Source: DSWT01 sp035415725
GTDB lineage: Bacteria > Chloroflexota > Anaerolineae > B4-G1 > SLSP01
Length of the DNA stretch: 64,000 bases
Assembly: GCA_035415725.1 (NCBI GenBank)
Contig: DAOOGN010000004.1
Coordinates: 1 to 64,000 of the forward strand
Direction: 5' to 3'
The notes under the pieces were generated by a model. That model was not told the DNA's origin. It saw only the letters and a list, made by a program, of their open reading frames with translations, and ran no database searches. Shown here piece after piece: positions 18,346-26,264 of this stretch. Position 1 is the stretch's first letter. Every line of letters begins with the position of its first letter. The translations under genes and the position numbers were made by a program.

Positions 18346-18657
18346 CTACTGGGATTGACGACGCCAGAAGGGGACGGTTTCTACAGGCTGCACCTCGGCT
18401 GCCGCCGGGTGCGGCTTCTGCGGCACCTCGAGCAGAAAGCGTCGTATGGCGTGCAGGGCCGCTCTGAGAATCATATCCCCGATGCCCACCAGATTGAGGT
18501 CGATGAACATCGCCTCCTCGGGCAGCTCGCTATCCAGGTGTTGCATCTCTTCGCGGAAAATCTGCATCAGATCATCCTCATGCTCTTCCAGAAAGATCGC
18601 CAGATCACGCCGGGTCAGGTTGAAGGCGCTTTCGCGCACAGCTTTACGTAAAGGCAT
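18346..18657 (-). CDS. Small conserved-looking hypothetical protein
   Basis: This 103-residue, mostly helical, acidic-middle protein is not one I recognise. Its N-terminus (LRKAVRESAFNLTRRDLAIFLEEHEDDL) looks like an amphipathic helix pair. The middle is FIDLNLVGIGDMILRAALHAI, and the tail is Pro-rich and basic. I chose the second of two adjacent ATG codons because GGAGG lies five bases upstream of it. The ribosome site overlaps the stop of the methyltransferase gene, which suggests coupled translation. No membrane segment is convincing. Confidence 0.7.
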   Translation of the reverse strand: MPLRKAVRESAFNLTRRDLAIFLEEHEDDLMQIFREEMQHLDSELPEEAMFIDLNLVGIGDMILRAALHAIRRFLLEVPQKPHPAAAEVQPVETVPFWRRQSQ

Positions 18658-18666
18658 CATCTCCTC

Positions 18667-19425
18667 CTATTTCTCAGCAACAAAAAACACCCGCGGTTCG
18701 GCTTCCAGATCGTCAAGCGGCATCGCCAGATCGTCCAAACGTGCGCCATAGGCGCTGCGGAAGCCGGCATCCAACAGCGCCGTGTGGACGGCAGACATCT
18801 CGAACAGCGTGTTGAACGCGGTTTGATCGAAACGGTCGTAGAGTCCATTCTCCCGGCGCAAGAATCCCGAAATCTGAGTGTAGGCGCGGTTCTGTTCTTC
18901 CACCCACACGCCGCGGGTAAACAACGCCAGATCGTCGGTCATTTGTACGCTCGCGCCCGCCCAGTGCTGCAACCCGCGTCGCGTGTTAAGGTCAAAGATG
19001 AACCGCCCCCCGGCCGACAAAACTGCGCCAACGGAACGAAAACAGCCCCGCAGTGCTGCCATATCGGGCAAGTGGTTGAGCGCATCATAAGTCGAAATCG
19101 CCAGTCCGAACGGCCCATCCAGCATAAAGTCGGCGGCATCCCCCTCCACGAAGCGCGCGCGCCCGGCGTCGATGTACGGTTGTGCTTTTTCAATCGCATA
19201 GCGTAGCATTGCCGGAGAAAAATCCAGGCCGGTGACATTGTAGCCGTGTTCCAGGAGATACAGAGCCAGTTGTCCCGTCCCGCAGCACACGTCCAGTGCG
19301 GTTTTGTTGATGGGTTCTGGCGACGTACTCTCGTAGAAAGCCCAGATACGAGGGGCAACATGCTTCGCCCATCCACCCCAGTACAGATCGTATACGTGGG
19401 CAAACTCTGCATTGTATGGCGCCAT
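18667..19425 (-). CDS. Class I SAM-dependent methyltransferase
   Basis: This 252-residue protein has the Rossmann methyltransferase motifs. Motif I is ALDVCCGTGQLALYLL (about 43-58), the acidic end of strand 2 is VTGLDFSP, and motif IV is AISTYDALNHL. The Cys-Cys in place of the usual Gly/Ala before GTG is a common variant. It starts two bases after the stop of the upstream methyltransferase and is followed by the small protein at 18346. Its substrate cannot be assigned. Confidence 0.87.
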   Translation of the reverse strand: MAPYNAEFAHVYDLYWGGWAKHVAPRIWAFYESTSPEPINKTALDVCCGTGQLALYLLEHGYNVTGLDFSPAMLRYAIEKAQPYIDAGRARFVEGDAADFMLDGPFGLAISTYDALNHLPDMAALRGCFRSVGAVLSAGGRFIFDLNTRRGLQHWAGASVQMTDDLALFTRGVWVEEQNRAYTQISGFLRRENGLYDRFDQTAFNTLFEMSAVHTALLDAGFRSAYGARLDDLAMPLDDLEAEPRVFFVAEK

Positions 19426-19427
19426 TC

Positions 19428-20174
19428 CTAAGCTCCCTCCACCGGCTTTCCCAGCACTTCGACCACCAGGAAATGCGATAATCCGCAGAAACGCAACGGC
19501 GTATGCTCCAGCGCATACGTCATCTGTTGCAAGAAACGCCCCACACGCGGCAGGCGGGCGACGATGTTATCGTACCCCGGGTAAATCTGCGTGTGGACGA
19601 CGACGCGCACCGGTTGACCGACGAACAACCGTCGCAGGGCGCGCCCGCTGTAAGCGCGCACGTGCGGCGCGAGACGATGGCGCAGCGCATCGGGCAGCCA
19701 GTTGACCAGTGGCTTGTTGCCGAAGTGATAGACCCCGCGCCAGTAGATGCCGTGCGTCTCGAAGAAATAGGCCCGGTTGGGCACGAAGATCACAATGCGC
19801 CCGCCGGGGCGGGTCACACGAACCATCTCCTGCGCGCAGCGGCGATCGTCCGCCACATGCTCTAGCACCTCGTGCGAGAAGACCACGTCAAAGACGTTAT
19901 CGGCAAACGGCAGTCTCTCCCCCACTGCACGAGCCGCACCCTTCGCCCGTGCCCGGGCCTCGCGCGCCCGGTCGGCCTCAATCTCGATACCGAAAACATC
20001 CGGCGTATAGCGCAGGAAGGCCGAGGTGTACATCCCCAACCCACAGCCCACGTCTAGCACACGCCGTCCTTCCAGAGGGGCGTATTGCCGTACCATCGCC
20101 AGACGCCGCTCTTGTCCGGCACGCCACACGAAGGAAGGATTCCCCCTGAGCGCCGTTTGATCCGTCATCGTCAT
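19428..20174 (-). CDS. Class I SAM-dependent methyltransferase
   Basis: About 248 residues. Motif I is VLDVGCGLGMYTSAF; motif II is VFGIEIEADRAREARA; motif IV is VFDVVFSHEVLEHV. These are typical of Methyltransf_11 proteins that act on small molecules or lipids. The C-terminal 90 residues are basic and aromatic-rich and probably bind the substrate. The ATG at 20174 lies only eight bases downstream of a good -10 box, so the message may be almost leaderless; an ATG two codons later is also possible. It is the first gene of a three-gene minus-strand unit. Confidence 0.85.
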   Translation of the reverse strand: MTMTDQTALRGNPSFVWRAGQERRLAMVRQYAPLEGRRVLDVGCGLGMYTSAFLRYTPDVFGIEIEADRAREARARAKGAARAVGERLPFADNVFDVVFSHEVLEHVADDRRCAQEMVRVTRPGGRIVIFVPNRAYFFETHGIYWRGVYHFGNKPLVNWLPDALRHRLAPHVRAYSGRALRRLFVGQPVRVVVHTQIYPGYDNIVARLPRVGRFLQQMTYALEHTPLRFCGLSHFLVVEVLGKPVEGA

Positions 20175-20182
20175 AGCGCCCG

Positions 20183-20240
20183 ATTGTAAGTTCAAAAGGC
20201 CGCATGTCAAATTGACAGGCCATTGTACTTGTGGTACTAT
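20183..20240. promoter_or_regulatory. Back-to-back divergent promoters
   Basis: Two -35 boxes, TGTCAA (minus-strand TTGACA, 20205-20210) and TTGACA (20212-20217), stand one base apart as an inverted repeat. The minus-strand -10 TACAAT is at 20183-20188 (16-base spacing). The plus-strand -10 TACTAT is at 20235-20240 (17-base spacing). They would drive the methyltransferase unit leftward and the roadblock gene rightward. Confidence 0.8.
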
Positions 20241-20278
20241 TGGCTTTGGACTCTTGACTTTTTTCCCAGGAGGGGACT

Positions 20279-20650
20279 ATGACCGTATCCCGCACAGAAC
20301 GTCTCACAGAAGCATTGTATGCGCTCCAAGCCGGCACCACGGATATCGAGGCTTCGGCCATTGTCAGCGTCGATGGCTTGATCATCGCCTCGGCGCTGCC
20401 CGCCGGTTCGGAAGAAGACCGCGTCTCGGCCATGTCGGCGGCCATGCTGTCGTTAGGTGAGCGTATCGCCGGTGAACTGCGGCGGGGTGCGCTGGAGCAG
20501 GTTTACATCAAAGGGGATAAAGGCTACGTCATTCTTATGTCCGTTGGCGAGGAAGCGGTGCTCACGGTATTGGCTCATCAAAATGCCAAACTCGGCCTGG
20601 TATTCCTGGAAATGCACCGCGCCGTCCAGTCGCTTGTGCCCTTGCTGTAA
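20279..20650 (+). CDS. Roadblock/LC7 domain protein
   Basis: This 123-residue protein is a single roadblock/LC7 domain. The N-terminal helix (TERLTEALYALQAG) leads into IEASAIVSVDGLIIASALP, the classic first strand pair. The C-terminal part is VEQ/VYI-type strands and AKLGLVFLEMHRAVQSL. Bacterial roadblock proteins act as dimeric partners of small Ras-like GTPases or signalling complexes, usually in polarity or motility. No GTPase (MglA-like) gene is next to it here. Its ribosome site is AGGAGGGGACT. It has its own promoter and terminator, so it is monocistronic. Confidence 0.88.
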   Translation: MTVSRTERLTEALYALQAGTTDIEASAIVSVDGLIIASALPAGSEEDRVSAMSAAMLSLGERIAGELRRGALEQVYIKGDKGYVILMSVGEEAVLTVLAHQNAKLGLVFLEMHRAVQSLVPLL

Positions 20651-20678
20651 ACTCCTCAACGACGCTCTTTGACTGGAT

Positions 20679-20711
20679 AAGCTGGGCACATTCATGTGCG
20701 CCAGCTTTTTT
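20679..20711 (+). terminator. Rho-independent terminator of the roadblock gene
   Basis: AAGCTGGGCACAT pairs with ATGTGCGCCAGCTT, with one bulged base, around a 2-base tip, and six T residues follow. It begins 28 bases after the stop codon. Confidence 0.85.
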
Positions 20712-20745
20712 CATCCCCAACAGAATACAAATAGGTTCTTCAGGA

Positions 20746-21035
20746 GTAACTATTCAGCCGCCTTTGCCAGATTGCGAACGGGACTTTGGGGATGGTGCAT
20801 AAGATATTGACACTTCGGCCATAGGTGATGACCCTCTCATCCCCCAACCCCCTTCTCCCCCGCCAGCGGAGGAGAAGGGGGCGAAAAAGCGGGGGTGTGG
20901 CAGACGGCGAAGCCGCCTGCCACACCCCTTACAGAAAGCCTCCCTTCCCCAGGGAAGGGAGGCAGGGGGAATGGGCTGGTAGGAACACGCCTATCTCGTC
21001 ATCCAAGAGCGCCTGGCATACCAAAATCCGCGCTA
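20746..21035. repeat. Mosaic repeat, long copy
   Basis: The copy begins GTAACTATTCAGCCGCC and runs through 'gcgaacgggactttgggga', a 'gaccctctcatccccc' stretch and paired blocks able to form hairpins ('cccccgccagcggaggag', 'gtggcagacggcgaagccgcctgccac', 'cctcccttccccagggaagggagg'). It ends with the 'aacacgcctatctcgtcatc' portion seen at 57405 and, inverted, at 46370 and 50660. The 582-base gap 20651-21232 holds only this element, the terminator and the MITE that follows. Confidence 0.8.
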
Positions 21036-21051
21036 AACCTACTATTAGGAC

Positions 21052-21173
21052 AGGACTTACGCAAGCCTGGCTCGAATCAAGCGGCGGAGGATTTGTAGTG
21101 ACGCCTTCAGGCGTCTCTTAGGAGCTAAGAACGGCTGAAGCCGTCACTACAAACGGAAATTTGCGTAAGTCCT
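21052..21173. mobile_element. MITE copy A (122 bp, AGGACTTACGCAA ends)
   Basis: The ends AGGACTTACGCAA (21052-21064) and TTGCGTAAGTCCT (21161-21173) are perfect inverted repeats of 13 bases. Inside, TTTGTAGTGA pairs with TCACTACAAA. Two small hairpins, GACGCC-TTCA-GGCGTC and ACGGC-TGAA-GCCGT, lie between them. No coding capacity. It ends 59 bases before hutU. Confidence 0.9.
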
Positions 21174-21232
21174 AAGGAAATAAATTGTGTTTTTCACTGT
21201 GTGCTCGGTGACTATTTTCAAGGAGGTCTGGT

Positions 21233-22888
21233 ATGACAAAACGTATTGTTCATCCCCCACGGGGTACACAACTGCACTGCAAAAACTGGCTGCTGGAAGC
21301 GCCATTTCGCATGCTCCAGCACAACCTCGATCCGGAAGTGGCGGGCGATCCCGATAATTTGATCGTTTACGGCGGACGAGGAAAGGCAGCCCGCAACTGG
21401 GAGGCGTTCGACGCCATCCTGGCGACACTGCAACAAATGGACGTGGACGACACACTGCTGGTGCAGTCGGGCAAGCCGGTCGCCGTCTTCAAGACCTACG
21501 AGGACGCACCGCGCGTGCTCATCGCCAACTCCAACATCGTTCCGGCATGGGCCACCCAGGAGAATTTCGATCAATGGGAGCGCGCCGGGCTTATCATGTA
21601 CGGGCAAATGACGGCCGGCTCGTGGATTTACATCGGCACGCAGGGCATCCTGCAAGGCACGTATGAGACATTGGGCGCGCTGGCCCGCCAGCACTTCGGC
21701 CCGCATGCCTCGCTCAAGGGGAAGTTCACGCTGACCGCCGGATTGGGTGAGATGGGCGGGGCACAACCGCTGGCAATTACGATGAACGAGGGCGTGGGCC
21801 TCATCGTCGAAGTCGATCCGTGGCGCGCCGAGCGGCGGCTCAAGCACCGCTACGTCAACGCCGTGATGGACGACCTCGACGCGGCACTGCGCACGCTCGA
21901 AGACTATCGCGCCAGGGGCGAAGCGTACTCCGTCGGCCTGATCGGCAATGCCGGCGATGTGTTCCCGGAGCTACTGCGGCGGGGCATCATCCCCGATGTA
22001 GTCACGGACCAGACGCCGGCGCACGACCCGCTGAGCTACGTCCCCAACGGGATGACGCTGGCTGAAGCCGTGGCGCTGCGGCAGAGCGATCCGCGACGGT
22101 ACCAGGCTGAAGCCATCCGCACGATGACCGAGCACTGCGCCGCGATGGTCGAGATGCAGAAGCGGGGCGCGGTGGTCTTCGATTACGGCAACAACCTGCG
22201 CCAACGCGCCTTCGACCACGGGTTGAGCGAGGCGTTCGACTACCCCGGTTTCGTCCCGGCCTACATCCGCCCGCTGTTCTGCGAGGGGAAAGGCCCGTTC
22301 CGCTGGGTGGCGCTCTCCGGCGATCCCAACGACATCTACGAAACCGACCGTATCATCCTGCGCCTTTTCCCGGAGAACGAACACCTCGTCCGCTGGATCA
22401 AAATGGCGCAAGAGCAGATCGCCTGGCAGGGATTGCCCTCACGCATTTGCTGGCTTGGCTACGGCGAGCGCGCTCAGGCCGGCCTGGCCTTTAATGAGGC
22501 CGTCGCCACGGGGCGTATCACGGCGCCCATCGTCATCGGGCGCGATCACCTGGACGCAGGCTCCGTCGCCAGCCCCAACCGCGAGACCGAGGCTATGCGC
22601 GACGGTTCCGACGCCATCTCCGACTGGCCCATCCTGAACGCGCTCATCAACGCCGTCGGCGGCGCGACGTGGGTGAGCTTTCATCACGGCGGCGGCGTAG
22701 GCATCGGCTACTCGCAGCACGCCGGGCAGGTGATCGTGGCGGACGGGACGCCTGCCGCTGCGCGCCGTCTGGAGCGCGTCCTCACCACCGATCCGGGTCT
22801 GGGCGTCGTCCGCCACGCCGATGCCGGCTACGAAACGGCGATTCAATTCGGCAAAGCACACGGCATCTGGATGCCGATGCTGACGTAA
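21233..22888 (+). CDS. hutU: Urocanate hydratase
   Basis: This 551-residue cytoplasmic enzyme converts urocanate to imidazolone propionate in histidine breakdown, using tightly bound NAD. Diagnostic segments are YGGRGKAARNW, YIGTQGILQGTYET and TAGLGEMGGAQP (the NAD-binding loop). Others are CWLGYGERAQAG, which carries the active-site Cys, and RDHLDAGSVASPNRETEAM, then FHHGGGVGIGYSQHAGQV near the end. Length is normal. The ribosome site CAAGGAGGTCTGGT is strong. No hutH, hutI or hutG is within the window, so the rest of the pathway must be elsewhere or absent. It is convergent with the ABC-F gene. Confidence 0.97.
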   Translation: MTKRIVHPPRGTQLHCKNWLLEAPFRMLQHNLDPEVAGDPDNLIVYGGRGKAARNWEAFDAILATLQQMDVDDTLLVQSGKPVAVFKTYEDAPRVLIANSNIVPAWATQENFDQWERAGLIMYGQMTAGSWIYIGTQGILQGTYETLGALARQHFGPHASLKGKFTLTAGLGEMGGAQPLAITMNEGVGLIVEVDPWRAERRLKHRYVNAVMDDLDAALRTLEDYRARGEAYSVGLIGNAGDVFPELLRRGIIPDVVTDQTPAHDPLSYVPNGMTLAEAVALRQSDPRRYQAEAIRTMTEHCAAMVEMQKRGAVVFDYGNNLRQRAFDHGLSEAFDYPGFVPAYIRPLFCEGKGPFRWVALSGDPNDIYETDRIILRLFPENEHLVRWIKMAQEQIAWQGLPSRICWLGYGERAQAGLAFNEAVATGRITAPIVIGRDHLDAGSVASPNRETEAMRDGSDAISDWPILNALINAVGGATWVSFHHGGGVGIGYSQHAGQVIVADGTPAAARRLERVLTTDPGLGVVRHADAGYETAIQFGKAHGIWMPMLT

Positions 22889-22915
22889 AACCGGCCATTG
22901 TCATTCCCAGGCCTG

Positions 22916-24589
22916 TCAGGGGTGGTGTCTGCGCAGATAATCCTCCCAATCCACATATCCCTTCACCGTCCCCTCTTCCACCGCCCACACGCCCGTGGCA
23001 AACTGGCGGATGAAGTATCGGTCGTGCACCACCGCCAGCACCGTGCCCTCGAAAGCCGTCATCGCCTGCTCGAAGCTGGTACGGCTGGGAATGTCCAGGT
23101 GGTTAATCGGCTCATCCAGCAGCAGGCAGTTGCAGCCGCTGGCGACCAGCCGCGCCAGCACCAGCCGCGCGCGTTCGCCGTAGCTCAGGCGGCGCACCGG
23201 CACGAAGACGTCGTCTCCGGCGAAAAGGAAGTAATGCAGGAACGAACGCACATCCGTGTCGGACATCACCGCCGCCTGGCGCAGTGTATCGAAGGGAGTG
23301 CTGTCGAGGTCGAGGTTCTCCTGTTCCTGGGCGTAGTAACCGAGTTGGACATTCGCACCCCGGCGGATTGCGCCGGAGAGCGGCTCGATCTGCCCGATGA
23401 TAGCGCGCAGCAGTGTCGTCTTGCCGCAGCCGTTTGGCCCGATGAGGACCACGCGCTCGCCCTGCCGCAAGGTCTGGTTGACATCGTTGAGCAGGGGAAC
23501 GCCGTTGTAGCCCACGGAGACGTCTTGTAGCCGCAGCACGTTCTGCCCACTGAGGGGCGTGTCCACGAATTCCAGCTTCATCCGCCAGGTAGAGGCGGGT
23601 TTTTCCACCCGCTCTGCGCTTTCCCGGTAACGTTCGAGCCGTTTCTCGCGGGAGATTGCTTTCCTGGCGACTTTTTTTGCATAGCGACGGGGTTGAGGAT
23701 CGCCGGGGGTGGTGGTCAACTCGACGCTCATCGCCTGCATCTTCGTGCGGTGGATGTCGGCCTGCATGCGGCGGATCTCGGCCTGCTCGTCGCGCCACTG
23801 CGTCCATTGCTTCTCGCGCCGGCGCGTCCACGCTTCGATGTAGTCCGAATAGTTGCCCGGGTACGCGGTGATGGTATGCGTTAGCGGGTCAAGGTCGAGG
23901 ATTTGGGTGACGGTGTTATCGAGGAAAGTGCGGTCATGGGAGACGATGAGCGCCGCGCCCTTATAATCCCGCAGCCAGCCTTCGAGCCATTCCAATGCAC
24001 CGATGTCCAGGTGATTGGTGGGTTCGTCGAGCAGGAGCACCTGTGGATTTTGGATGAGCAGCCGCGCCAGGCCGAGGCGCGTTTTTTGTCCGCCGCTGAG
24101 ATGGCTCACGGGCATGTTGAGCGGTACGTCGTCCAGGTCCAGTCCGGCGAGGATGGCCTTGACGGTATGTTCCGGCGTCTGCCGCACTGCCAGCGCCTCC
24201 AGTTCGGCCAGCGCTTCGCCATAGGCATCCAGGAATGGCTGTGTTTGCTCCGCAGTGTGGGCAGAGGCCAGCGCGTCCGCCAACGCCGCGACGTGCTCTT
24301 CAAGGCTTTCCAGCGCGCGCTGTTCGGCGCGCAGGAGGTGATCCAACGTGGCGTCCTCGCCGTAGGTGAGACCTTGCTCCAGATAGCCCACGCGCAGGTC
24401 ATGCGGGTCGCGGTGGACGGAACCGCCGTCCGCCGTTTCCTGCCCGGTGATGATGCGCAGCAGCGTGGTCTTCCCGCAGCCGTTCGGCCCGATCAGGCCC
24501 ACGTGCTCGCCGGGATTCAACGTCAACGAGACGTTGTCCAGAATGAGGACATCGCCGTAGTGTTTAGTGATCTTCGAGACTTGTAACAT
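22916..24589 (-). CDS. ABC-F family ATPase
   Basis: This 557-residue soluble protein has two ABC domains and no membrane part. ABC-F proteins bind the ribosomal E site, either as translation factors or as antibiotic-protection proteins. Domain 1 (1-225) has GPNGCGKTT, LSGGQKTRLGLARLL and LLLDEPTNHLD. The charged interdomain linker at about 230-320 carries many Arg/Gln/Lys. Domain 2 (about 330-545) has GPNGCGKTT, LSYGERARLVLARLV and LLLDEPINHLD. The ATG at 24589 follows a GAGGTCTCT-type site; upstream in-frame sequence is leader. A short open frame and a terminator precede it, suggesting attenuation and, by inference, a resistance role. Confidence 0.92.
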   Translation of the reverse strand: MLQVSKITKHYGDVLILDNVSLTLNPGEHVGLIGPNGCGKTTLLRIITGQETADGGSVHRDPHDLRVGYLEQGLTYGEDATLDHLLRAEQRALESLEEHVAALADALASAHTAEQTQPFLDAYGEALAELEALAVRQTPEHTVKAILAGLDLDDVPLNMPVSHLSGGQKTRLGLARLLIQNPQVLLLDEPTNHLDIGALEWLEGWLRDYKGAALIVSHDRTFLDNTVTQILDLDPLTHTITAYPGNYSDYIEAWTRRREKQWTQWRDEQAEIRRMQADIHRTKMQAMSVELTTTPGDPQPRRYAKKVARKAISREKRLERYRESAERVEKPASTWRMKLEFVDTPLSGQNVLRLQDVSVGYNGVPLLNDVNQTLRQGERVVLIGPNGCGKTTLLRAIIGQIEPLSGAIRRGANVQLGYYAQEQENLDLDSTPFDTLRQAAVMSDTDVRSFLHYFLFAGDDVFVPVRRLSYGERARLVLARLVASGCNCLLLDEPINHLDIPSRTSFEQAMTAFEGTVLAVVHDRYFIRQFATGVWAVEEGTVKGYVDWEDYLRRHHP

Positions 24590-24699
24590 AGAGACCTCGT
24601 GAAACGTGATGCGTGGGTATAGTGCCAATGATGGGAAAGTGCTCGAGCCGGTCTCCGCCTGGGCCCGTCCACGCCTGGGCCGGCGGCTCCGCGTCCACA

Positions 24700-24734
24700 C
24701 AAACAAAAAGGCCGTGAGCAATGCCCACGGCCTT
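24700..24734 (-). terminator. Rho-independent terminator in the ABC-F leader
   Basis: On the minus strand AAGGCCGTG (24726-24734) pairs perfectly with CACGGCCTT (24708-24716) across a 9-base loop and is followed by TTTTTGTTTG. It lies 111 bases before the ABC-F start and 28 bases after the stop of a short open frame. A terminator inside a leader rather than after a gene indicates attenuation. Confidence 0.85.
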
Positions 24735-24762
24735 GTGATAACCTGCGATGATGAAGCAGACG

Positions 24763-24828
24763 TCAGGACTGGAATCCATACCGGGATGCGGCATGCCCGT
24801 CGTGGAAAACGCCCTGCATCTCTGTCAT
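24763..24828 (-). CDS. Putative 21-residue leader peptide of the ABC-F gene
   Basis: ATG at 24828 has an excellent ribosome site, GGGAGGG at 24836-24842, seven bases upstream. The frame reads 21 codons (MTEMQGVFHDGHAASRYGFQS as short pieces: MTEMQGVFHD, then GHAASRYGFQS) to TGA at 24763-24765. The terminator begins 28 bases later. This order (good ribosome site, short frame, terminator, ABC-F gene) is the arrangement known for ribosome-controlled attenuation of antibiotic-protection ABC-F genes. The peptide itself matches nothing I know. A CCACG in codons 8-10 could pair with CGTGG of the terminator's first arm. Confidence 0.6.
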   Translation of the reverse strand: MTEMQGVFHDGHAASRYGFQS

Positions 24829-24903
24829 TCCTGTTCCCTCCCGGTGAATCTGATCGTCTTGAGTCGGGTAGTCTGAAAATTGCCCGCTACGAGTGAAATT
24901 ATT

Positions 24904-25024
24904 AGGACTTACGCAAATTTCCGTTTGTAGTGACGGCTTCAGCCGTTCTTAGCTCCTCAGAGACGCCTGAAGGCGTCACTACAAATCCTCCGCCGCTTGA
25001 TTCGAGCCAGGCTTGCGTAAGTCG
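24904..25024. mobile_element. MITE copy B (inverted relative to copy A)
   Basis: The left end ATTAGGACTTACGCAA and right end TTGCGTAAGTCGTAAT match over 16 bases with one mismatch. The inner stem TTTGTAGTGA / TCACTACAAA and both small hairpins are present. Orientation is opposite to copy A. It lies upstream of the ABC-F leader. Confidence 0.9.
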
Positions 25025-25051
25025 TAATTATATGTCATCTTATGAGATTGT

Positions 25052-25290
25052 CAACCAGTCTATTCAGTCACCCTTGTCAGGCGGCAAAGGGGGCTTGGGG
25101 AAGGATTCATCATGGATTGATACGTCGGCTATAGGCGATGACCCTCTCGTTCCCCCAACTCCCTTCTCCCCCGCAAGCGGCAAAGCTGCCCGCCCCATCT
25201 CCTACAAAAATTCCCTTCTCCACAGGGAAGGGCGGCAGGGGGCTTATAGAAACACGCCTGTCTCATCATCCGAGAGCACTTTGCATACGA
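25052..25290. repeat. Degenerate mosaic repeat
   Basis: Recognisable pieces are 'tctattcagtcacccttgtcaggcgg', 'ggctataggcgatgaccctct', 'cccttctcccccgcaagcgg' and 'aaacacgcctgtctcatcatc', in the same order as at 20746-21035. It is more diverged than the others. With the MITE and the ABC-F leader it fills the 772-base gap 24590-25361; I see no gene there apart from the leader peptide. Confidence 0.65.
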
Positions 25291-25361
25291 TACAGCGTTA
25301 CTCCATATCCCGTTCGGTCGTCACTACATACTCCATTCGGGTGGAGGATGGATAAGCCCCG

Positions 25362-26180
25362 TTACCTCCTCCAAAACTGGAAGAGGCGCAGACCTTCGCC
25401 GACCAATGTGAAGTTGAGGTTGAACAGACTGCCCACGAGCAGCACCCCCTGCCAGAACCCCCGGCTGACGGCAGTGTCGTTCACAAAGAACACCAGGATG
25501 AGCAGGAGGGTCAAGCCGGACATGGCATGCGCCATCCGCACGGCGCCTTCAGGCAGCAGGACTTCCAGGATCCCCCACCCGTCAAAGCCAGGAATCGGCA
25601 GCAGATTGAAAAGCAATCCAGTCAGTTGGAGGAAGGCAAGCAGGGCGATGCCGGCCCAGAAGTCGCGGTGGACAACCGAACCGGTGCTCGCCAGCCCGGT
25701 GATGAACGGCAGCAGCAGGACGAAGGCGCACAGCGCCGTCGCGGCCAGGCCGGCAGCGGAAGTGAGTCCACGTTTGCTCCTGCTGGGGATCGCCGCCGTG
25801 TTGATGTAGACCGCGCCGCCCGGCAGGCCGATGCCGCCCAGCGCCAGATAAACCAGCGGCAGGACGATACTGTAGGCGACGTGGGTGTACTTGAAAGGGT
25901 TGAGCGTCAGGTAGCCCTTTTGCGCGACGCTCTTGTCGCCGGCCCAGTAGGCGGTCAGCGCGTGCCCGAATTCGTGCAACGACAGGCTGATCATCCACCC
26001 GCCGATGATAAAGAGCATGAAAATCAACGTCTCCACGGCTGCGGGCAAACCGCCGCGATAGATCAACAACCCCGCGAGCGCCGTGACGCCCACCATCGCG
26101 CCAAACACCATACTGATTCGCACCGGTGATGGCGGCTTTTGTGCTATTGGATACCCTGCATCTGTATCGAAAAAGTCCAT
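25362..26180 (-). CDS. Site-2 protease family (M50) membrane protein
   Basis: This 272-residue protein has about six membrane segments. The zinc-binding HEFGH motif lies at about residues 68-72 in the second segment. The third ligand is in NLLPIPGFDGW near residue 200, the typical NPDG-like motif of rhomboid-independent intramembrane metalloproteases. Known members cut membrane-bound regulators, but this short, PDZ-less form is common and its substrate is unknown. It ends 183 bases from the degenerate repeat and starts 84 bases from the alr stop, on the same strand, so it may be read through from alr. Confidence 0.87.
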   Translation of the reverse strand: MDFFDTDAGYPIAQKPPSPVRISMVFGAMVGVTALAGLLIYRGGLPAAVETLIFMLFIIGGWMISLSLHEFGHALTAYWAGDKSVAQKGYLTLNPFKYTHVAYSIVLPLVYLALGGIGLPGGAVYINTAAIPSRSKRGLTSAAGLAATALCAFVLLLPFITGLASTGSVVHRDFWAGIALLAFLQLTGLLFNLLPIPGFDGWGILEVLLPEGAVRMAHAMSGLTLLLILVFFVNDTAVSRGFWQGVLLVGSLFNLNFTLVGEGLRLFQFWRR

Positions 26181-26184
26181 GTTG

Positions 26185-26264
26185 AGTCCCCAGTCGTTAG
26201 TCGTCAGTCTCTAGTCTCTCAATTTCCAATCTGTCCATTTCCAAATTTCCCAATTTTCAATCTT
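26185..26264. repeat. 'caatttccaat' low-complexity intergenic repeat
   Basis: The stretch 'cagtcgttagtcgtcagtctctagtctc' is followed by repeats of 'caatttccaatct', 'atttccaaatttcccaatttt' and 'caatcttct'. Similar wording lies inside lacZ at 10749-10799, where it is translated. Confidence 0.6.

Noticed and set aside
21052..21173. MITE as a rho-independent terminator
   Set aside because: It folds strongly but has no T-run on either side, and its ends are transposon-like inverted repeats.
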